A stretch of DNA of 32,637 nt from DASXTW01 sp036505215 (GCA_036505215.1 DASXTW010000208.1:1-32637); one strand, 5' to 3'; shown: positions 1 to 8,024, numbered from the stretch's first letter. Made by a program: numbers and translations. The notes: generated from the sequence alone by a model not told the origin.

Positions 1-1319
1 CCGAACAGCACCCCGGCCTCGTAGTTCTTGATCTTGAACTCGATGCCGGCGTCCTTGGCCTTGTCCTTGAGCAGCTCCTGGGTGGTGGTCCGCCGGGTGT
101 TGGTGGCCACCGTGGAGTACTCGATGACCAGCTTCTTGCCCCCCTTGGTGCACGGGGTACTCGAGCAGTCGTACCCGTCAGACTCCAGGATGGACTTGGC
201 CTTGTCCGGGTCGTAGGAGAACTGCTCGAACGGCTTGTTCTGGCACCAGTTCCCGATGTTCGGGAAGGCCACGAACCCGCAGTTCAGGACCTCGGCGTTG
301 GGGTTGTTCAGCTTGATGATGGCGTCGATGACGGCCTGCCGGTCCACGGCGTACATCATGGCCTCGCGGACCTTGGGGTCGTCGAGCGGCGGCGACTCGT
401 GCTGGAACCACAGCGCCTCGTAGAACCCTCCATCGCTTCCGACCGCCTTGACGTTCGGGTTGGAGGAGACCTGGTCCAGCAAGCTGACGTCGGACGGCTG
501 CGGGTAGATCGCCGCGACCTCCCCGGTCAGCAGGGACTGGATCTCGGTGGCCTGGTCGGTACGAGGAACCACAGTCACCTGGTCCAGGTTCGCAACCTTA
601 CCGTAGTACTTGTCGTTGCGAACCAGGACCGCCTGATCCTTGCTCCAGTTGCTGAGCTTCCAGGGCCCCCCGGAGAACGGGATGGTGTCCTGCATCTCGT
701 CCTTCAGGTTCGGCTTCTCAGCGTCCACGCTGGGGAACGCCGCCTTCTTGAAGATACCCTGGTACACCCCACCGAACAGGTCCGGCCAGTCCACGAAGAT
801 CTTCTTGAACTTGACGACGGCCGTCTTCGGGTCGCTCGTGTCGACCGACTCGATATCGGTGTAGCCGACCGTGCTGAACGCCCCCGTGGTGTTGGTGATG
901 GCCTTCCACGTGAACTCGAAGTCGGCCGACGTGATCGGGGACCCGTCGTCCCACACTGCCTTGTCGCTGATCTTGAACGTGACGGTGAACGGGCTCTGGG
1001 TTACCCCCCCGTTGTCCAGGCTTGGAGCCTCGACCAACAGGGGCGACGCAATGAAGTTGCCATGCAGGTCCAGCACCATCGCCCGCGGCAGCACGTGGAG
1101 CAGGACCGAGTACCAGGTCCAGGTGGCGGACGAGCAGCTGGTGATCGGGTTCACGCACTCCGGCCATTGCTCGGCGCCGATGACGACCTGCCCGCCTTTG
1201 GGTACGGACTTGGCGGCCGTCGGCGACGACTTGGCTCCACCACCACCGCCACAGGCCGTCGCCACGATCGCCGCCACGCCGAGCAGGGCGATGACCCGGA
1301 TGACCTTACGACCATCCAT
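1..1319 (-). CDS. Peptide-type ABC transporter substrate-binding lipoprotein (family 5), truncated by window edge
   Basis: Extracytoplasmic solute-binding protein of the oligopeptide/dipeptide (SBP family 5) class, expected to deliver peptides or similar solutes to an ABC permease. The ATG at 1319 is preceded by a good Shine-Dalgarno (GAGGAGGG). The N-terminus MDGRKVIRVIALLG... is a signal peptide ending in a relaxed lipobox (VATAC at residues 20-24), followed by a Gly-rich linker, so the protein should be lipid-anchored outside the membrane. The mature part has family-typical stretches: NPIT near its start, ITSADFEFTW, IPFSGGPW, LVRNDKYYG, and VREAMMYAVDRQAV in the second lobe. About 439 residues are visible and the C-terminus lies off the left edge, so transporter genes cannot be checked. 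It is clearly paralogous to the protein at 18998-20821, including paired cysteines. The peptide specificity is inferred from the family only. Confidence 0.9.
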   Translation of the reverse strand, partial: MDGRKVIRVIALLGVAAIVATACGGGGGAKSSPTAAKSVPKGGQVVIGAEQWPECVNPITSCSSATWTWYSVLLHVLPRAMVLDLHGNFIASPLLVEAPSLDNGGVTQSPFTVTFKISDKAVWDDGSPITSADFEFTWKAITNTTGAFSTVGYTDIESVDTSDPKTAVVKFKKIFVDWPDLFGGVYQGIFKKAAFPSVDAEKPNLKDEMQDTIPFSGGPWKLSNWSKDQAVLVRNDKYYGKVANLDQVTVVPRTDQATEIQSLLTGEVAAIYPQPSDVSLLDQVSSNPNVKAVGSDGGFYEALWFQHESPPLDDPKVREAMMYAVDRQAVIDAIIKLNNPNAEVLNCGFVAFPNIGNWCQNKPFEQFSYDPDKAKSILESDGYDCSSTPCTKGGKKLVIEYSTVATNTRRTTTQELLKDKAKDAGIEFKIKNYEAGVLF

Positions 1320-1477
1320 ACGATCCCTCCTCTCTTGGGCCCGGGCCGAGGCGCGAGTGAACGGGCCCATGTCTCGTTGCCACCTGGCTCTACGAGATGC
1401 GAAGAGGGGGCGTACCCGTCATTGCGGGGGAATCGGCTGGAACTGTCCTGATGGGATGAAATCGGACTGCTGAATAA

Positions 1478-1494
1478 CCTGCCTTCAGGGCAGG
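1478..1494 (-). terminator. Possible intrinsic terminator after the signal peptidase gene
   Basis: An inverted repeat CCTGCC/GGCAGG (6-bp stem, 5-nt loop) lies about 70 nt past the stop of the minus-strand signal peptidase gene. Read on the minus strand it is followed by TTATTC, a short weak T-tract. It would separate the fibre-like operon from the downstream substrate-binding protein gene. The rest of 1320-1566 holds only the ribosome binding site of that next gene; I see no ORF or recognisable RNA there. Confidence 0.4.
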
Positions 1495-1566
1495 CTACTC
1501 GGACGAGAAGTTAGCCGCGGCGGTCGAGACCAAGCGCCGCTTACCGGCCAGGGGTAGTGACAGGGC

Positions 1567-2268
1567 TCAGGGTTTCGTCTGTATGGCTTGCCCGTTCGAC
1601 CGAGACTCGCCAGATCCATTGGAAGAACGTGTGTTCGTGGGATCGACGAGCAGGAAAGCAACCGCGACGCCCGCAGCGAGGCTGGCCAGCAGAAGCGGGG
1701 CGCGCAGGAGGCCAAGGAAGGCGCCACCTCTCGGGATGACCAGCCATGCACTCCCGATGATGTCGGCGACCTTCGGTCGCCAGTCGTCTGGAGCCGGATT
1801 GTTGTCCCCCTGGAGGACGAAACCCTCCTCGGGTGCGCCTCCGACGATCCGGTGGATGACCACGATCCCACCCCCCACATCGCCCTCGGGGATTCGGTAG
1901 GCGATGATCTCGCCCCTCGTGTACGAGGCCTCCTTTTGCACGATCACCAGATCACCCGAATGATAGGTGGGCAGCATGCTGACTCCCCGGACCATGACGT
2001 ATCCCGCCGGGCCGCCGAGGCTCTCAGGTCTGAGAGTGAACATCCAGGCGAGCGCTGCCGCAAGGATGGCAAGTGCGAACACGAGGTTCGCCGGTCGAAG
2101 AATCTTCTTCCCTCTGGAATGGTCCCCCGCTCGGGGCAGCGAGCGGGTGCTCAGTTCAAGATCGAATCCGTACGCGCCGGCCGCGGCTGTTCGCGGCCTT
2201 CGCCTGTTCCCTGGCCCAAACCACTCTCGGCGAAGGGCCGTGCGCGAAGAGTCCAGGGCCGTCTTCAT
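1567..2268 (-). CDS. ER-type (SipW-like) signal peptidase I
   Basis: Membrane serine protease of family S26 that removes signal peptides. The 233-residue protein has a basic N-terminal region, a first transmembrane segment at about 61-79, the nucleophile motif RGVSMLPT (Ser97), a VVIHRIVG motif (His139), GDNNPAPDDW at 154-163, and a second hydrophobic segment at about 184-207. A His where ordinary bacterial signal peptidases have the general-base Lys is the hallmark of the ER/SipW type. That type in Bacillus processes matrix-fibre proteins such as TasA. An in-frame ATG far upstream would overlap the preceding gene. I chose the ATG at 2268 because it forms an ATGA overlap with the stop of the DNRLRE gene, implying translational coupling. 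Its likely substrates are the exported proteins encoded just upstream (inference). Confidence 0.88.
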   Translation of the reverse strand: MKTALDSSRTALRREWFGPGNRRRPRTAAAGAYGFDLELSTRSLPRAGDHSRGKKILRPANLVFALAILAAALAWMFTLRPESLGGPAGYVMVRGVSMLPTYHSGDLVIVQKEASYTRGEIIAYRIPEGDVGGGIVVIHRIVGGAPEEGFVLQGDNNPAPDDWRPKVADIIGSAWLVIPRGGAFLGLLRAPLLLASLAAGVAVAFLLVDPTNTRSSNGSGESRSNGQAIQTKP

Positions 2269-3026
2269 GGCGACGCGATGTAGGTGATCACCAGTTGCGG
2301 GGACTGCGCCAGGAGGTTGGCCTCCTTCGAGGAGAACCTGGCGTTCCTCGTCGTCGCGGAGTTCTCTGCATCGTCTCGGATCATCCAGCCATAGTTCGTC
2401 GCCGTCCCCGAGACGAACGCCTGCACGTCTGGGATCACGCTCCATCCAGAGACGTAGACGTTGGCCGTGGAGTTCTGGCACGGCGCCGCCCCGACGGTGA
2501 TGGCATCGGTTCGTTGTGAGCTGGGCGGGTTGTTCACACTCGTACCGAACGGCTGATTGTTCCAGGTAACCCCGGTCTCAGTCCACGACGCCGCCGAACG
2601 GAAGGCGTCCTCGGTTCGGCACACGCCTGGGATTGCGGTAACGAACAACCGAAGCAGGGCGTTCGTGACGGTCGAAGAGGACGGAATCGAAGGCCGGCAC
2701 CTGGCGAGGTCGAACCGGACGTAAACGCGACGGTTGGCGTTATTGCGGGACTGGACGTCCATCGTGGCGGCCGTGCCGTTGTTGCTGTTGGCGCTGGCCT
2801 GTTCGACGTATGAATCCGTTTCCGCGGTGGTCGTGTTCGGTGTTGCCGTGAGCGTGCAAGTCCGGTACACGGTCAGGGGCTTCGACGTCAGGGAGATCGT
2901 CGCCGCCAGCCCGGGCTCGGCAACCAGGTGCACGATCCCAAGGAGCACGAGGCCGCCGAACAGAGCCGCCTTCTGGCAGGTCGCCTCACGACTCCGGCCG
3001 CCTTCAGAACTGACCCCCGCCTTCAT
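2265..3026 (-). CDS. DNRLRE-domain exported surface protein
   Basis: Exported protein of 253 residues with an N-terminal hydrophobic signal segment (about 20-42) and one DNRLRE-type domain filling most of the rest. DNRLRE domains are carbohydrate-binding-like beta-sandwiches found in bacterial surface and adhesion proteins. Visible family features are DSYVEQASANSNNGT, RRVYVRFDL, ALLRLFV, WTETGVTWNNQP, VQAFVSG and the closing PQLVITY. Right after the predicted cleavage site it carries TSKPLTVYRTC, which resembles the post-signal motif of the three small exported proteins upstream (such as TSKSLGANAVAVSRC). It may therefore be processed by the same peptidase. Its ATG overlaps the upstream stop by one base (TGATG) and its own stop overlaps the peptidase start, so expression is coupled. 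The ligand and any anchoring partner are unknown. Confidence 0.85.
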   Translation of the reverse strand: MKAGVSSEGGRSREATCQKAALFGGLVLLGIVHLVAEPGLAATISLTSKPLTVYRTCTLTATPNTTTAETDSYVEQASANSNNGTAATMDVQSRNNANRRVYVRFDLARCRPSIPSSSTVTNALLRLFVTAIPGVCRTEDAFRSAASWTETGVTWNNQPFGTSVNNPPSSQRTDAITVGAAPCQNSTANVYVSGWSVIPDVQAFVSGTATNYGWMIRDDAENSATTRNARFSSKEANLLAQSPQLVITYIASP

Positions 3027-3415
3027 CAGGGCCCGGTGATCGAGACGTCGATCTCGTCCGCGTCCTTGGCGGCGACGGCCGACGCCAAGGTGACGGTGAC
3101 CGATCCGCCGCCACTGGCAACTGTGGAAGAACCAGTCGAGTTGGCCGTCCCGTTGTCGACGGTCGCGGAGATAGAAGCGCCCCCGCAGGCGCTGGCGATG
3201 CTTCCGACGGTGACGCTGACGACGTTGCTGCCGGAAAGGTTTTGCGTCACCGTGACACCGTCGGAGTCACAACGAGAGACCGCAACCGCATTTGCCCCGA
3301 GGCTCTTTGAAGTCCAGGCAGCGCTCGTCGCGAACCCCCGGATGGCAACTCCGAGGAGGGCAGCGGCGACGGCCGCAACCCAGACCAACTGTCGGCCCCG
3401 TGTGCTTGCGTTCAC
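3026..3415 (-). CDS. Small exported SipW-substrate-like protein C
   Basis: A 129-residue exported protein with no assigned family name that I recognise. It starts at a GTG (3415) without a clear Shine-Dalgarno. Residues about 10-33 form a hydrophobic signal segment, followed by the motif TSKSLGANAVAVSRC. The rest is a Ser/Thr/Val/Gly-rich beta-type domain with a second Cys in ASACGG. The two Cys positions, and the ending in alternating V/I residues and ITG, align with the two small proteins upstream, so all three are one divergent family. It differs in a longer basic N-terminus and lower similarity. It overlaps the DNRLRE gene by one base. A structural subunit or matrix component exported and trimmed by the SipW-like peptidase is my inference. 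Confidence 0.75.
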   Translation of the reverse strand: MNASTRGRQLVWVAAVAAALLGVAIRGFATSAAWTSKSLGANAVAVSRCDSDGVTVTQNLSGSNVVSVTVGSIASACGGASISATVDNGTANSTGSSTVASGGGSVTVTLASAVAAKDADEIDVSITGP

Positions 3416-3477
3416 GGTCGAAGCACCGCGACAGCCCCAGGGGTTCGTTCCTGAGGCGCTCGAGGGGCGCTCGGCAC

Positions 3478-3882
3478 CTACCCGGCGATCACGACGTGGA
3501 CGCCGGTCACGTCCGAGGCGCTCACGCTCGCAAACGTGAAGCTCATGCTGGAGCCTGACGTCGGAGTCGTTCCTGTCTGCTCACCGAGCGAAGCGTTGGA
3601 ACCGCCCGGCCCCGTCAACGTGACCTGGATAGCCTTGCCGCCACAGGCGCTCGGGCTGGTGTCGATGTTTCCGACCGTCACCGTCGTGGCCCGATACCCG
3701 GCCGGCGCCGAGGCGCTGTAGCTGGGCGTGTAGCTCACGCTGACGGTGCCGGCCTGACAGGCCGCTACAACGGAGTTCCCGGCACCGAGGCTGTCGGAGG
3801 TCACGCCCAGGCTGGCTGCGACGCCGAAGACTCCGGCGAAGACCGCCCCGCCGATCAGCAGGGCTACGAGCAATCTCTTCAT
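3478..3882 (-). CDS. Small exported SipW-substrate-like protein B
   Basis: A 134-residue exported protein, closely similar to protein A upstream. The ATG at 3882 has a strong ribosome binding site (AGGAAGGA); a longer reading from 3942 would overlap protein A and is less likely. The N-terminus MKRLLVALLIGG... is a signal peptide, followed by the shared motif GVTSDSLGAGNSVVAAC. The mature part has a Tyr-containing strand (VSVSYTPSYS), a second conserved Cys in SACGGKAIQVTL, a Gly/Ser-rich turn and the C-terminal ending DVTGVHVVIAG. The even spacing of the two Cys across the family would suit one intramolecular disulfide outside the cell. It lies 40 nt after protein A and 62 nt before protein C, all on one strand. 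No enzyme motif is seen. Confidence 0.8.
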   Translation of the reverse strand: MKRLLVALLIGGAVFAGVFGVAASLGVTSDSLGAGNSVVAACQAGTVSVSYTPSYSASAPAGYRATTVTVGNIDTSPSACGGKAIQVTLTGPGGSNASLGEQTGTTPTSGSSMSFTFASVSASDVTGVHVVIAG

Positions 3883-3922
3883 GCTGTGTTCCTTCCTTTC
3901 CTGCTCATTCGGCCAGGCTGAC

Positions 3923-4327
3923 CTAGCCGCTGATGACGACATGGATCCCGGTGACGCTTGCCGCCGAGACGTCGCTCGAGGTGAAGTCGGCGGTGAAGCT
4001 CGTCCCAGACGACGGAGTGGTGCCCGTCACCTCGCCCAGGGAGCTGTTCCCCGAGTTCGTGAGCGTGATCCGATACGACTTCGATGCGCAGTTCGTGGCC
4101 GAGGCGGTGTCCAGGCCATTCACGGTGACTACGCCCACCTTGTAGCCGGGGATGGCCGAGTCGTACAGGGTCGCGTAACTCGCCGTCAGCGTGCCTGATT
4201 GGCAAGCCGCCACCACGGACGTCCCCGCCCCGAGGGTCTTCGAGCTCACGCCCAGGCTTGCGGCGAGGCCATACGTCGCGCCGAAGACGACGGTGGCTAC
4301 GAGCAGTCCTACGACCATACGCCTCAT
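3923..4327 (-). CDS. Small exported SipW-substrate-like protein A (first gene of the unit)
   Basis: A 134-residue exported protein and the first gene of the fibre-like operon. The ATG at 4327 follows an excellent Shine-Dalgarno (GAGGAGG, 8-nt spacing). MRRMVVGLLVATVVFG... is a signal peptide with an Ala-Ala-Ser exit site, then GVSSKTLGAGTSVVAAC, the motif shared with proteins B and C. That layout recalls the segment just behind the signal peptide in known SipW substrates (TasA/CalY type), which often includes an AGT element. The rest is Thr/Ser-rich with a second Cys (ATNC) and ends SVTGIHVVISG. A and B are about equally long and near-colinear, suggesting tandem duplication. A major and a minor subunit would be one reading. 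The function is not shown by the sequence. Confidence 0.8.
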   Translation of the reverse strand: MRRMVVGLLVATVVFGATYGLAASLGVSSKTLGAGTSVVAACQSGTLTASYATLYDSAIPGYKVGVVTVNGLDTASATNCASKSYRITLTNSGNSSLGEVTGTTPSSGTSFTADFTSSDVSAASVTGIHVVISG

Positions 4328-4590
4328 CTGCTTGGCCTCCTCTTCACTCGAGGGTTCGGTATGGCGTAGGCCGCGCTTTAGTAGTGCTATGGATGGATCG
4401 GAGGACTTTTGACGTAGCCCCCGAAGGAGGTGGCCGGGGCCGAAAGGCTCAGTGGTGTCGGCTCCCCCTGTGAATCACGGTCCTCAGAGACAGTTGGGAG
4501 CACCTTCCGCGTCTGGGTTCGGGCTGCGGGCGTCGGCGATCGCTTCGGCTCTGGGGCGTTTCGCGAACGTTGTCTGCTCTCGTCTGCAGC
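4328..4590. other. Intergenic region between the fibre-like operon and the aminotransferase
   Basis: About 260 nt separating two divergent units. It holds the Shine-Dalgarno of protein A at its left end. It also holds GC-rich inverted-repeat material around 4414-4475 (for example CCCCCGAAGGAGG and GGCCGAAAGGC) that could fold on either strand. I compared it by eye with c-di-GMP, cobalamin, glycine and ydaO riboswitch cores and found no match. No ORF is supportable. A minus-strand promoter must lie here but I cannot point to convincing -35/-10 boxes. Confidence 0.4.
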
Positions 4591-4620
4591 TTGACCTCCG
4601 GAATCTCCCGGCCGTAGCGT
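4591..4620 (+). promoter_or_regulatory. Promoter TTGACC-N18-TAGCGT for the aminotransferase; leaderless transcript
   Basis: TTGACC at 4591-4596 and TAGCGT at 4615-4620 are separated by exactly 18 nt. The GTG start begins 6 nt after the -10 box, so transcription should begin at or next to the start codon. This explains the missing ribosome binding site. The same -35 and spacing recur at 8025-8054 and 10304-10333. Confidence 0.6.
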
Positions 4621-4626
4621 CTCTCC

Positions 4627-5823
4627 GTGGCCAGCGAGCCGAGGCTTTCATCGCGTATGGGGCGGCTTGGAACCGAGTCCGCCTTCGAGGTTCTCGCCCG
4701 GGCTAGGGCCTTGGAAGCTCAGGGGCGCAAGATCATCCATCTGGAGATCGGGGAGCCCGATTTCGACACGCCGGCGCACATCACGCTCGCTGCGGCGGAC
4801 GCCTTGAAGGAGGGCTACACGCACTACGGACCCGCACCCGGGCTGCCGGAAGTGCGAGAGGCGGTCGGCGAGTTCTTTGGACGGACCGGTCGCCCGAGTT
4901 ACCCGGCCGAACAGATCGTCCTCACGCCGGGGGCCAAGCCCATCATGTTCTATTCGATCCTGGCCCTCTGTGAGGAGGGTGACGAAGTCCTCTACCCGGA
5001 CCCGGGGTTCCCGATGTACGAATCCATCTCGAGCTTCGCCGGGGCCACGCCGGTGCCCGTCCCCTTGCACGAGGAGAACGAGTTCCGTATGGATCCAGAT
5101 GAAGTCGCTTCGCTGGTGACCGACCGCAGCCGCTTGCTCGTCCTCAATACGCCTCACAATCCCTGTGGAAGCGCGTTGACCAAAGAGGACGTGGAGGCTC
5201 TCGCCCGGGTCGCGCTGGAGCACGACCTGTACGTGCTGTCGGACGAGGTGTACTGGGCCATCCGGTACTCGGGCGAGCACGTCTCGATCGCCTCATTGGA
5301 CGGTATGGCCGACCGAACCATCCTCCTGGACGGCTGCTCGAAGACGTTCGCCATGACCGGGTGGCGGTTGGGCTTCGGCGCGTTCCCTCCCCCCCTGGTC
5401 GAGCCGGTGACCCGGCTCATCATCAATTCTGTGTCGTGCACCTCGTCGTTCAGCCAGCGTGCCGTGCTGGCCGCCCTCACCGGGCCGTGGGAGCCGGTCC
5501 AGGCGATGATCGACGAGTTCCACAAGCGCCGGGACGTGATCGTCGAAGGACTGAACCGCATCTCCGGCGTGTCGTGTCTGGAGCCGGCGGGGGCCTTCTA
5601 CGTTTTCCCGAACTTCAAGCAGCTCGGCGTGCCCAGCGAGCGACTGGCCGCGTTCCTGCTGGAAGAGGCAGGCGTGGCCGGACTCTCGGGTACCGCCTTC
5701 GGGGCGGGAGGGCAGGGGTACCTGCGGTTCTCCTACGCCAACTCGGTCGAAGCGATCCGCGAAGCCCTCGACGCGACAGAGACCGCATTGCCGAACGTGA
5801 GCCGCTCAGGACCAGCGCTTTAG
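4627..5823 (+). CDS. Class I/II PLP-dependent aminotransferase (AspC-like)
   Basis: Cytosolic pyridoxal-phosphate enzyme (398 residues) moving an amino group between an amino acid and a 2-oxo acid; fold type I aspartate aminotransferase family. Visible family features are LEIGEPDFDTP near the N-terminus, YGPAPGLPEVREAV, LTPGAKPIMF, the substrate/PLP-site NTPHNPCGS, LSDEVYW with the PLP-ring Asp, and DGCSKTFAMTGWRLGF containing the Schiff-base Lys. The length is normal. I used the GTG at 4627 because the family-typical N-terminus begins there and a leaderless promoter sits 6 nt upstream; an in-frame ATG at 4657 is the alternative. Its TAG overlaps the stop of the convergent sigma factor gene by a few bases. 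The substrate cannot be read from sequence alone; aspartate, alanine or an aromatic amino acid are all possible. Confidence 0.9.
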   Translation: MASEPRLSSRMGRLGTESAFEVLARARALEAQGRKIIHLEIGEPDFDTPAHITLAAADALKEGYTHYGPAPGLPEVREAVGEFFGRTGRPSYPAEQIVLTPGAKPIMFYSILALCEEGDEVLYPDPGFPMYESISSFAGATPVPVPLHEENEFRMDPDEVASLVTDRSRLLVLNTPHNPCGSALTKEDVEALARVALEHDLYVLSDEVYWAIRYSGEHVSIASLDGMADRTILLDGCSKTFAMTGWRLGFGAFPPPLVEPVTRLIINSVSCTSSFSQRAVLAALTGPWEPVQAMIDEFHKRRDVIVEGLNRISGVSCLEPAGAFYVFPNFKQLGVPSERLAAFLLEEAGVAGLSGTAFGAGGQGYLRFSYANSVEAIREALDATETALPNVSRSGPAL

Positions 5824-7220
5824 TCCCGCTCCTCGAGATAGTCCCGGAGCCTCTGCGCCCTCGACGGATGGCGGAGCTTGGAGAGCGTCTTCGACTCGAT
5901 CTGCCGGATCCGCTCACGGGTGATGCCGAACTCCCGCCCGACCTCTTCGAGCGTCCGGGGCTGGCCGTCCATCAGACCGAACCGAAGCTCGACGACCCGC
6001 CGCTCCCGAGCCGAGAGCGTCCGGAGAACCGAGACGATCTCATCCTGCATCATGCCGAAGGAGGCGGCTTCGAGGGGAGCGATCGCCCCATGGTCCTCGA
6101 TGAACTCACCGAGCCGAGCATCATCTTCCTCGCCTACAGGGGTTTCCAGGGACAAGGGGTCGCGGGACATCGAACGGACCTCGTCGACTCGCTCCCCCGA
6201 GAGGCCCACGCGCCGTCCTACCTCTTCCGCCGTCGGCTCTCGTCCGAGCGTTTGGGTGAGCTCTCGCTGAGCCCGGCCCACCTTGTTGATGTGCTCGGTC
6301 ATGTGGACAGGGATCCTGATGACCCGGGACTGGTCGGCGATGGCCCGGCTGATCGCCTGTCGGATCCACCAGGTGGCGTACGTCGAGAACTTGTACCCGC
6401 GGGTGTAGTCGAACTTCTCCACCGCCCGGATCAAGCCCAGGTTTCCCTCCTGGGTCAGGTCCAGGAAGGTGATCCCATAGGTGGCGTAGTGCTTGGCGAT
6501 GGATACCACCAAGCGGAGGTTGGCCTCGATCAGCTTACGCTTGGCGACGTCCGCGTCTTGCGCCACGCGGTGGAGGAGATCGACGGCCTGCATTCGTCCC
6601 CTCGGCCGATGGCCTCTGCGAAGCGTCTCCCGGCCGATGCCCTCGAAGCGGAGACACTTGACCGGATCGAGTTGGTGTTCCCGGATCCGGATAACCGAGT
6701 CCACCACCGCTTGGAACCGGTGGCGATCCAGTCGCCCCGAGATGGCGATGGAGGCAAGCAGATCGACGGCAAGGGCGCCGGCTTCGATGCGCATGGCCAG
6801 GTCCACTTCTTGCGCGGCGGTGAGGAGGGGCACCCGACCGATCTCCTTGAGGTACATCCGGACGGGGTCGAAGGCTGGAGCCTTGAGCAGGTCCTCCCGT
6901 TGACGTCGTGAGCGTCCGGTTTCGAAGCCTTCCTCCGGGTCATCCCCCGGAAGGTCGATGACCTCGATGCCTTCGTCACGGAGGGCCTGCTCGACGTGGG
7001 CAAGGAACTCTTCGATCTGCTCGGGGGCCAGTTGCAGCTCCGGCAGCCCCCCCAACACATCGTCCGAGGTGACGAACCCTCGCTCGCGGCCCTTGGCCGC
7101 AATGGCCTCCGTTGCTTCGTTCCTGGCTTCGCTGAAAGCAGCGCTGAGCAGAGGATCGGACGGGATCGTGGAGGCAGGCTTGACTGAGACCGAGCCCGCG
7201 AGATTCTTCATGAGTCTCAT
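5820..7220 (-). CDS. sigA: Primary-type RNA polymerase sigma factor (RpoD/SigA family)
   Basis: Directs RNA polymerase to housekeeping promoters. In the 466 residues, region 1.2 is around 118-150 (DPVRMYLKEIG). Region 2 contains KRKLIEANLRLVV, FLDLTQEGNLGLIRAVEKF and YKFSTYATWWIRQAI, the -10 recognition helix. Region 3 follows IRIPVHMTEHINKV. Region 4 has ERRVVELRFGL and the helix-turn-helix TLEEVGREFGITRERIRQIE before KLRHPSRAQRLRDYL. The N-terminal 100 residues have a region 1.1-like fold signature. About 55 residues at 160-215, between regions 1.2 and 2, are longer and more basic than I expect for actinobacterial SigA. Two in-frame ATGs (7220, 7211) are possible starts. It lies 54 nt behind the hemolysin III gene and ends convergently, overlapping the aminotransferase stop. 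It could be one of several group 1/2 factors in the genome. Confidence 0.9.
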   Translation of the reverse strand: MRLMKNLAGSVSVKPASTIPSDPLLSAAFSEARNEATEAIAAKGRERGFVTSDDVLGGLPELQLAPEQIEEFLAHVEQALRDEGIEVIDLPGDDPEEGFETGRSRRQREDLLKAPAFDPVRMYLKEIGRVPLLTAAQEVDLAMRIEAGALAVDLLASIAISGRLDRHRFQAVVDSVIRIREHQLDPVKCLRFEGIGRETLRRGHRPRGRMQAVDLLHRVAQDADVAKRKLIEANLRLVVSIAKHYATYGITFLDLTQEGNLGLIRAVEKFDYTRGYKFSTYATWWIRQAISRAIADQSRVIRIPVHMTEHINKVGRAQRELTQTLGREPTAEEVGRRVGLSGERVDEVRSMSRDPLSLETPVGEEDDARLGEFIEDHGAIAPLEAASFGMMQDEIVSVLRTLSARERRVVELRFGLMDGQPRTLEEVGREFGITRERIRQIESKTLSKLRHPSRAQRLRDYLEERD

Positions 7221-7274
7221 GAGTGTCCCAGATAACGCGTCAATCGAACGGCCTCGGGGCGGTGGGCACCCAAC

Positions 7275-7952
7275 TCAGTGCGTGGCGAGCACAACCAGGA
7301 GCACCGATGTGTAATGGCAGATGGCGGCCATCACGGTCGACAGATGGAAGACCTCGTGATACCCGAAGACCCTCGGGCTCGGGTTCGGCCTCTTGGTCGC
7401 CAGCACGATCGCCCCTCCCGTGTAGAGCAAACCGCCGATGACGAGTGGAACCAGTGACGAGATCCGCAAGCCCCGAACGATCTGCGGTGCAGCCACGAGG
7501 ACAACCCACCCGAGCACGATGTAGAGAGCAGCCGTGACGACCCGCATCCGGTGGAAGGCGAATATCTGGATCAGGATGCCGGCGATGGCGCCTCCCCCGA
7601 CCAGTCCCAGGACCACCGCGGACCAGGGCGCTTTCAGGACGAGGAGACCGAAGGGCGTGTACGTGCCGGCGATGAGGATGTAGATCATGGAGTGATCGAG
7701 CCGGCGCATGCGGGCCCGCGCGCGATCCGTCCATCTGATCCGGTGGTAGGCAGCGCTCGTTCCGAACAGCGCCACCAGGCTGAGGCCGTAGATCGCAGCC
7801 GCAACGCGGGCCACGGCCGGTCGAGCGACCGTCAGCAGCAGGATGGCCGCCGGGACGGCAGCGAAGAATGCGAGCTGGTGTATCCGGCCTCGCAGAAGCG
7901 GCTTCGGATCGGCCGGCTCCTCGCACGGCACTGAAGACCGGTGGGGTGGCAC
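7275..7952 (-). CDS. Hemolysin III / PAQR-family membrane protein
   Basis: Integral membrane protein of the YqfA/hemolysin III branch of the PAQR superfamily, 225 residues with about seven hydrophobic segments. Diagnostic motifs are TSAAYHR after the second helix, LDHSMIYILIAGTYTPF before the fourth, and FGYHEVFHL before the last. These place the conserved Ser, Asp and three His that form the presumed metal site in the superfamily. The GTG start at 7952 is preceded by TAGGGT and exactly 6 nt, so it is probably translated from a leaderless mRNA. The sigma factor gene follows 54 nt downstream on the same strand. Despite the name, haemolysis should not be assumed. A role in membrane lipid homeostasis is a family-level guess. 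Confidence 0.88.
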   Translation of the reverse strand: MPPHRSSVPCEEPADPKPLLRGRIHQLAFFAAVPAAILLLTVARPAVARVAAAIYGLSLVALFGTSAAYHRIRWTDRARARMRRLDHSMIYILIAGTYTPFGLLVLKAPWSAVVLGLVGGGAIAGILIQIFAFHRMRVVTAALYIVLGWVVLVAAPQIVRGLRISSLVPLVIGGLLYTGGAIVLATKRPNPSPRVFGYHEVFHLSTVMAAICHYTSVLLVVLATH

Positions 7953-7958
7953 CCACGT

Positions 7959-7964
7959 ACCCTA
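7959..7964 (-). promoter_or_regulatory. -10 box TAGGGT of a leaderless hemolysin III transcript
   Basis: On the minus strand TAGGGT is followed by six bases and then the GTG start at 7952. The TANNNT form and the 6-nt distance match the other leaderless candidates in this window. No convincing -35 box is seen at 17-18 nt. Confidence 0.4.
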
Positions 7965-8024
7965 CAGTGCTGCGCGGACCGAGGCTGCCATCCCCTTGGA
8001 CCCCTCCTTCTGGGGCCCCCCGGC

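Noticed and set aside
1567..4327. Sortase-assembled pilus
   Set aside because: No LPxTG-like motif, C-terminal anchor helix or sortase gene is present in the cluster.
4384..4540. Possible riboswitch before the fibre-like operon or aminotransferase
   Set aside because: GC-rich stem-loops are present, but no core of c-di-GMP, cobalamin, glycine, SAM or ydaO riboswitches could be matched by eye on either strand.
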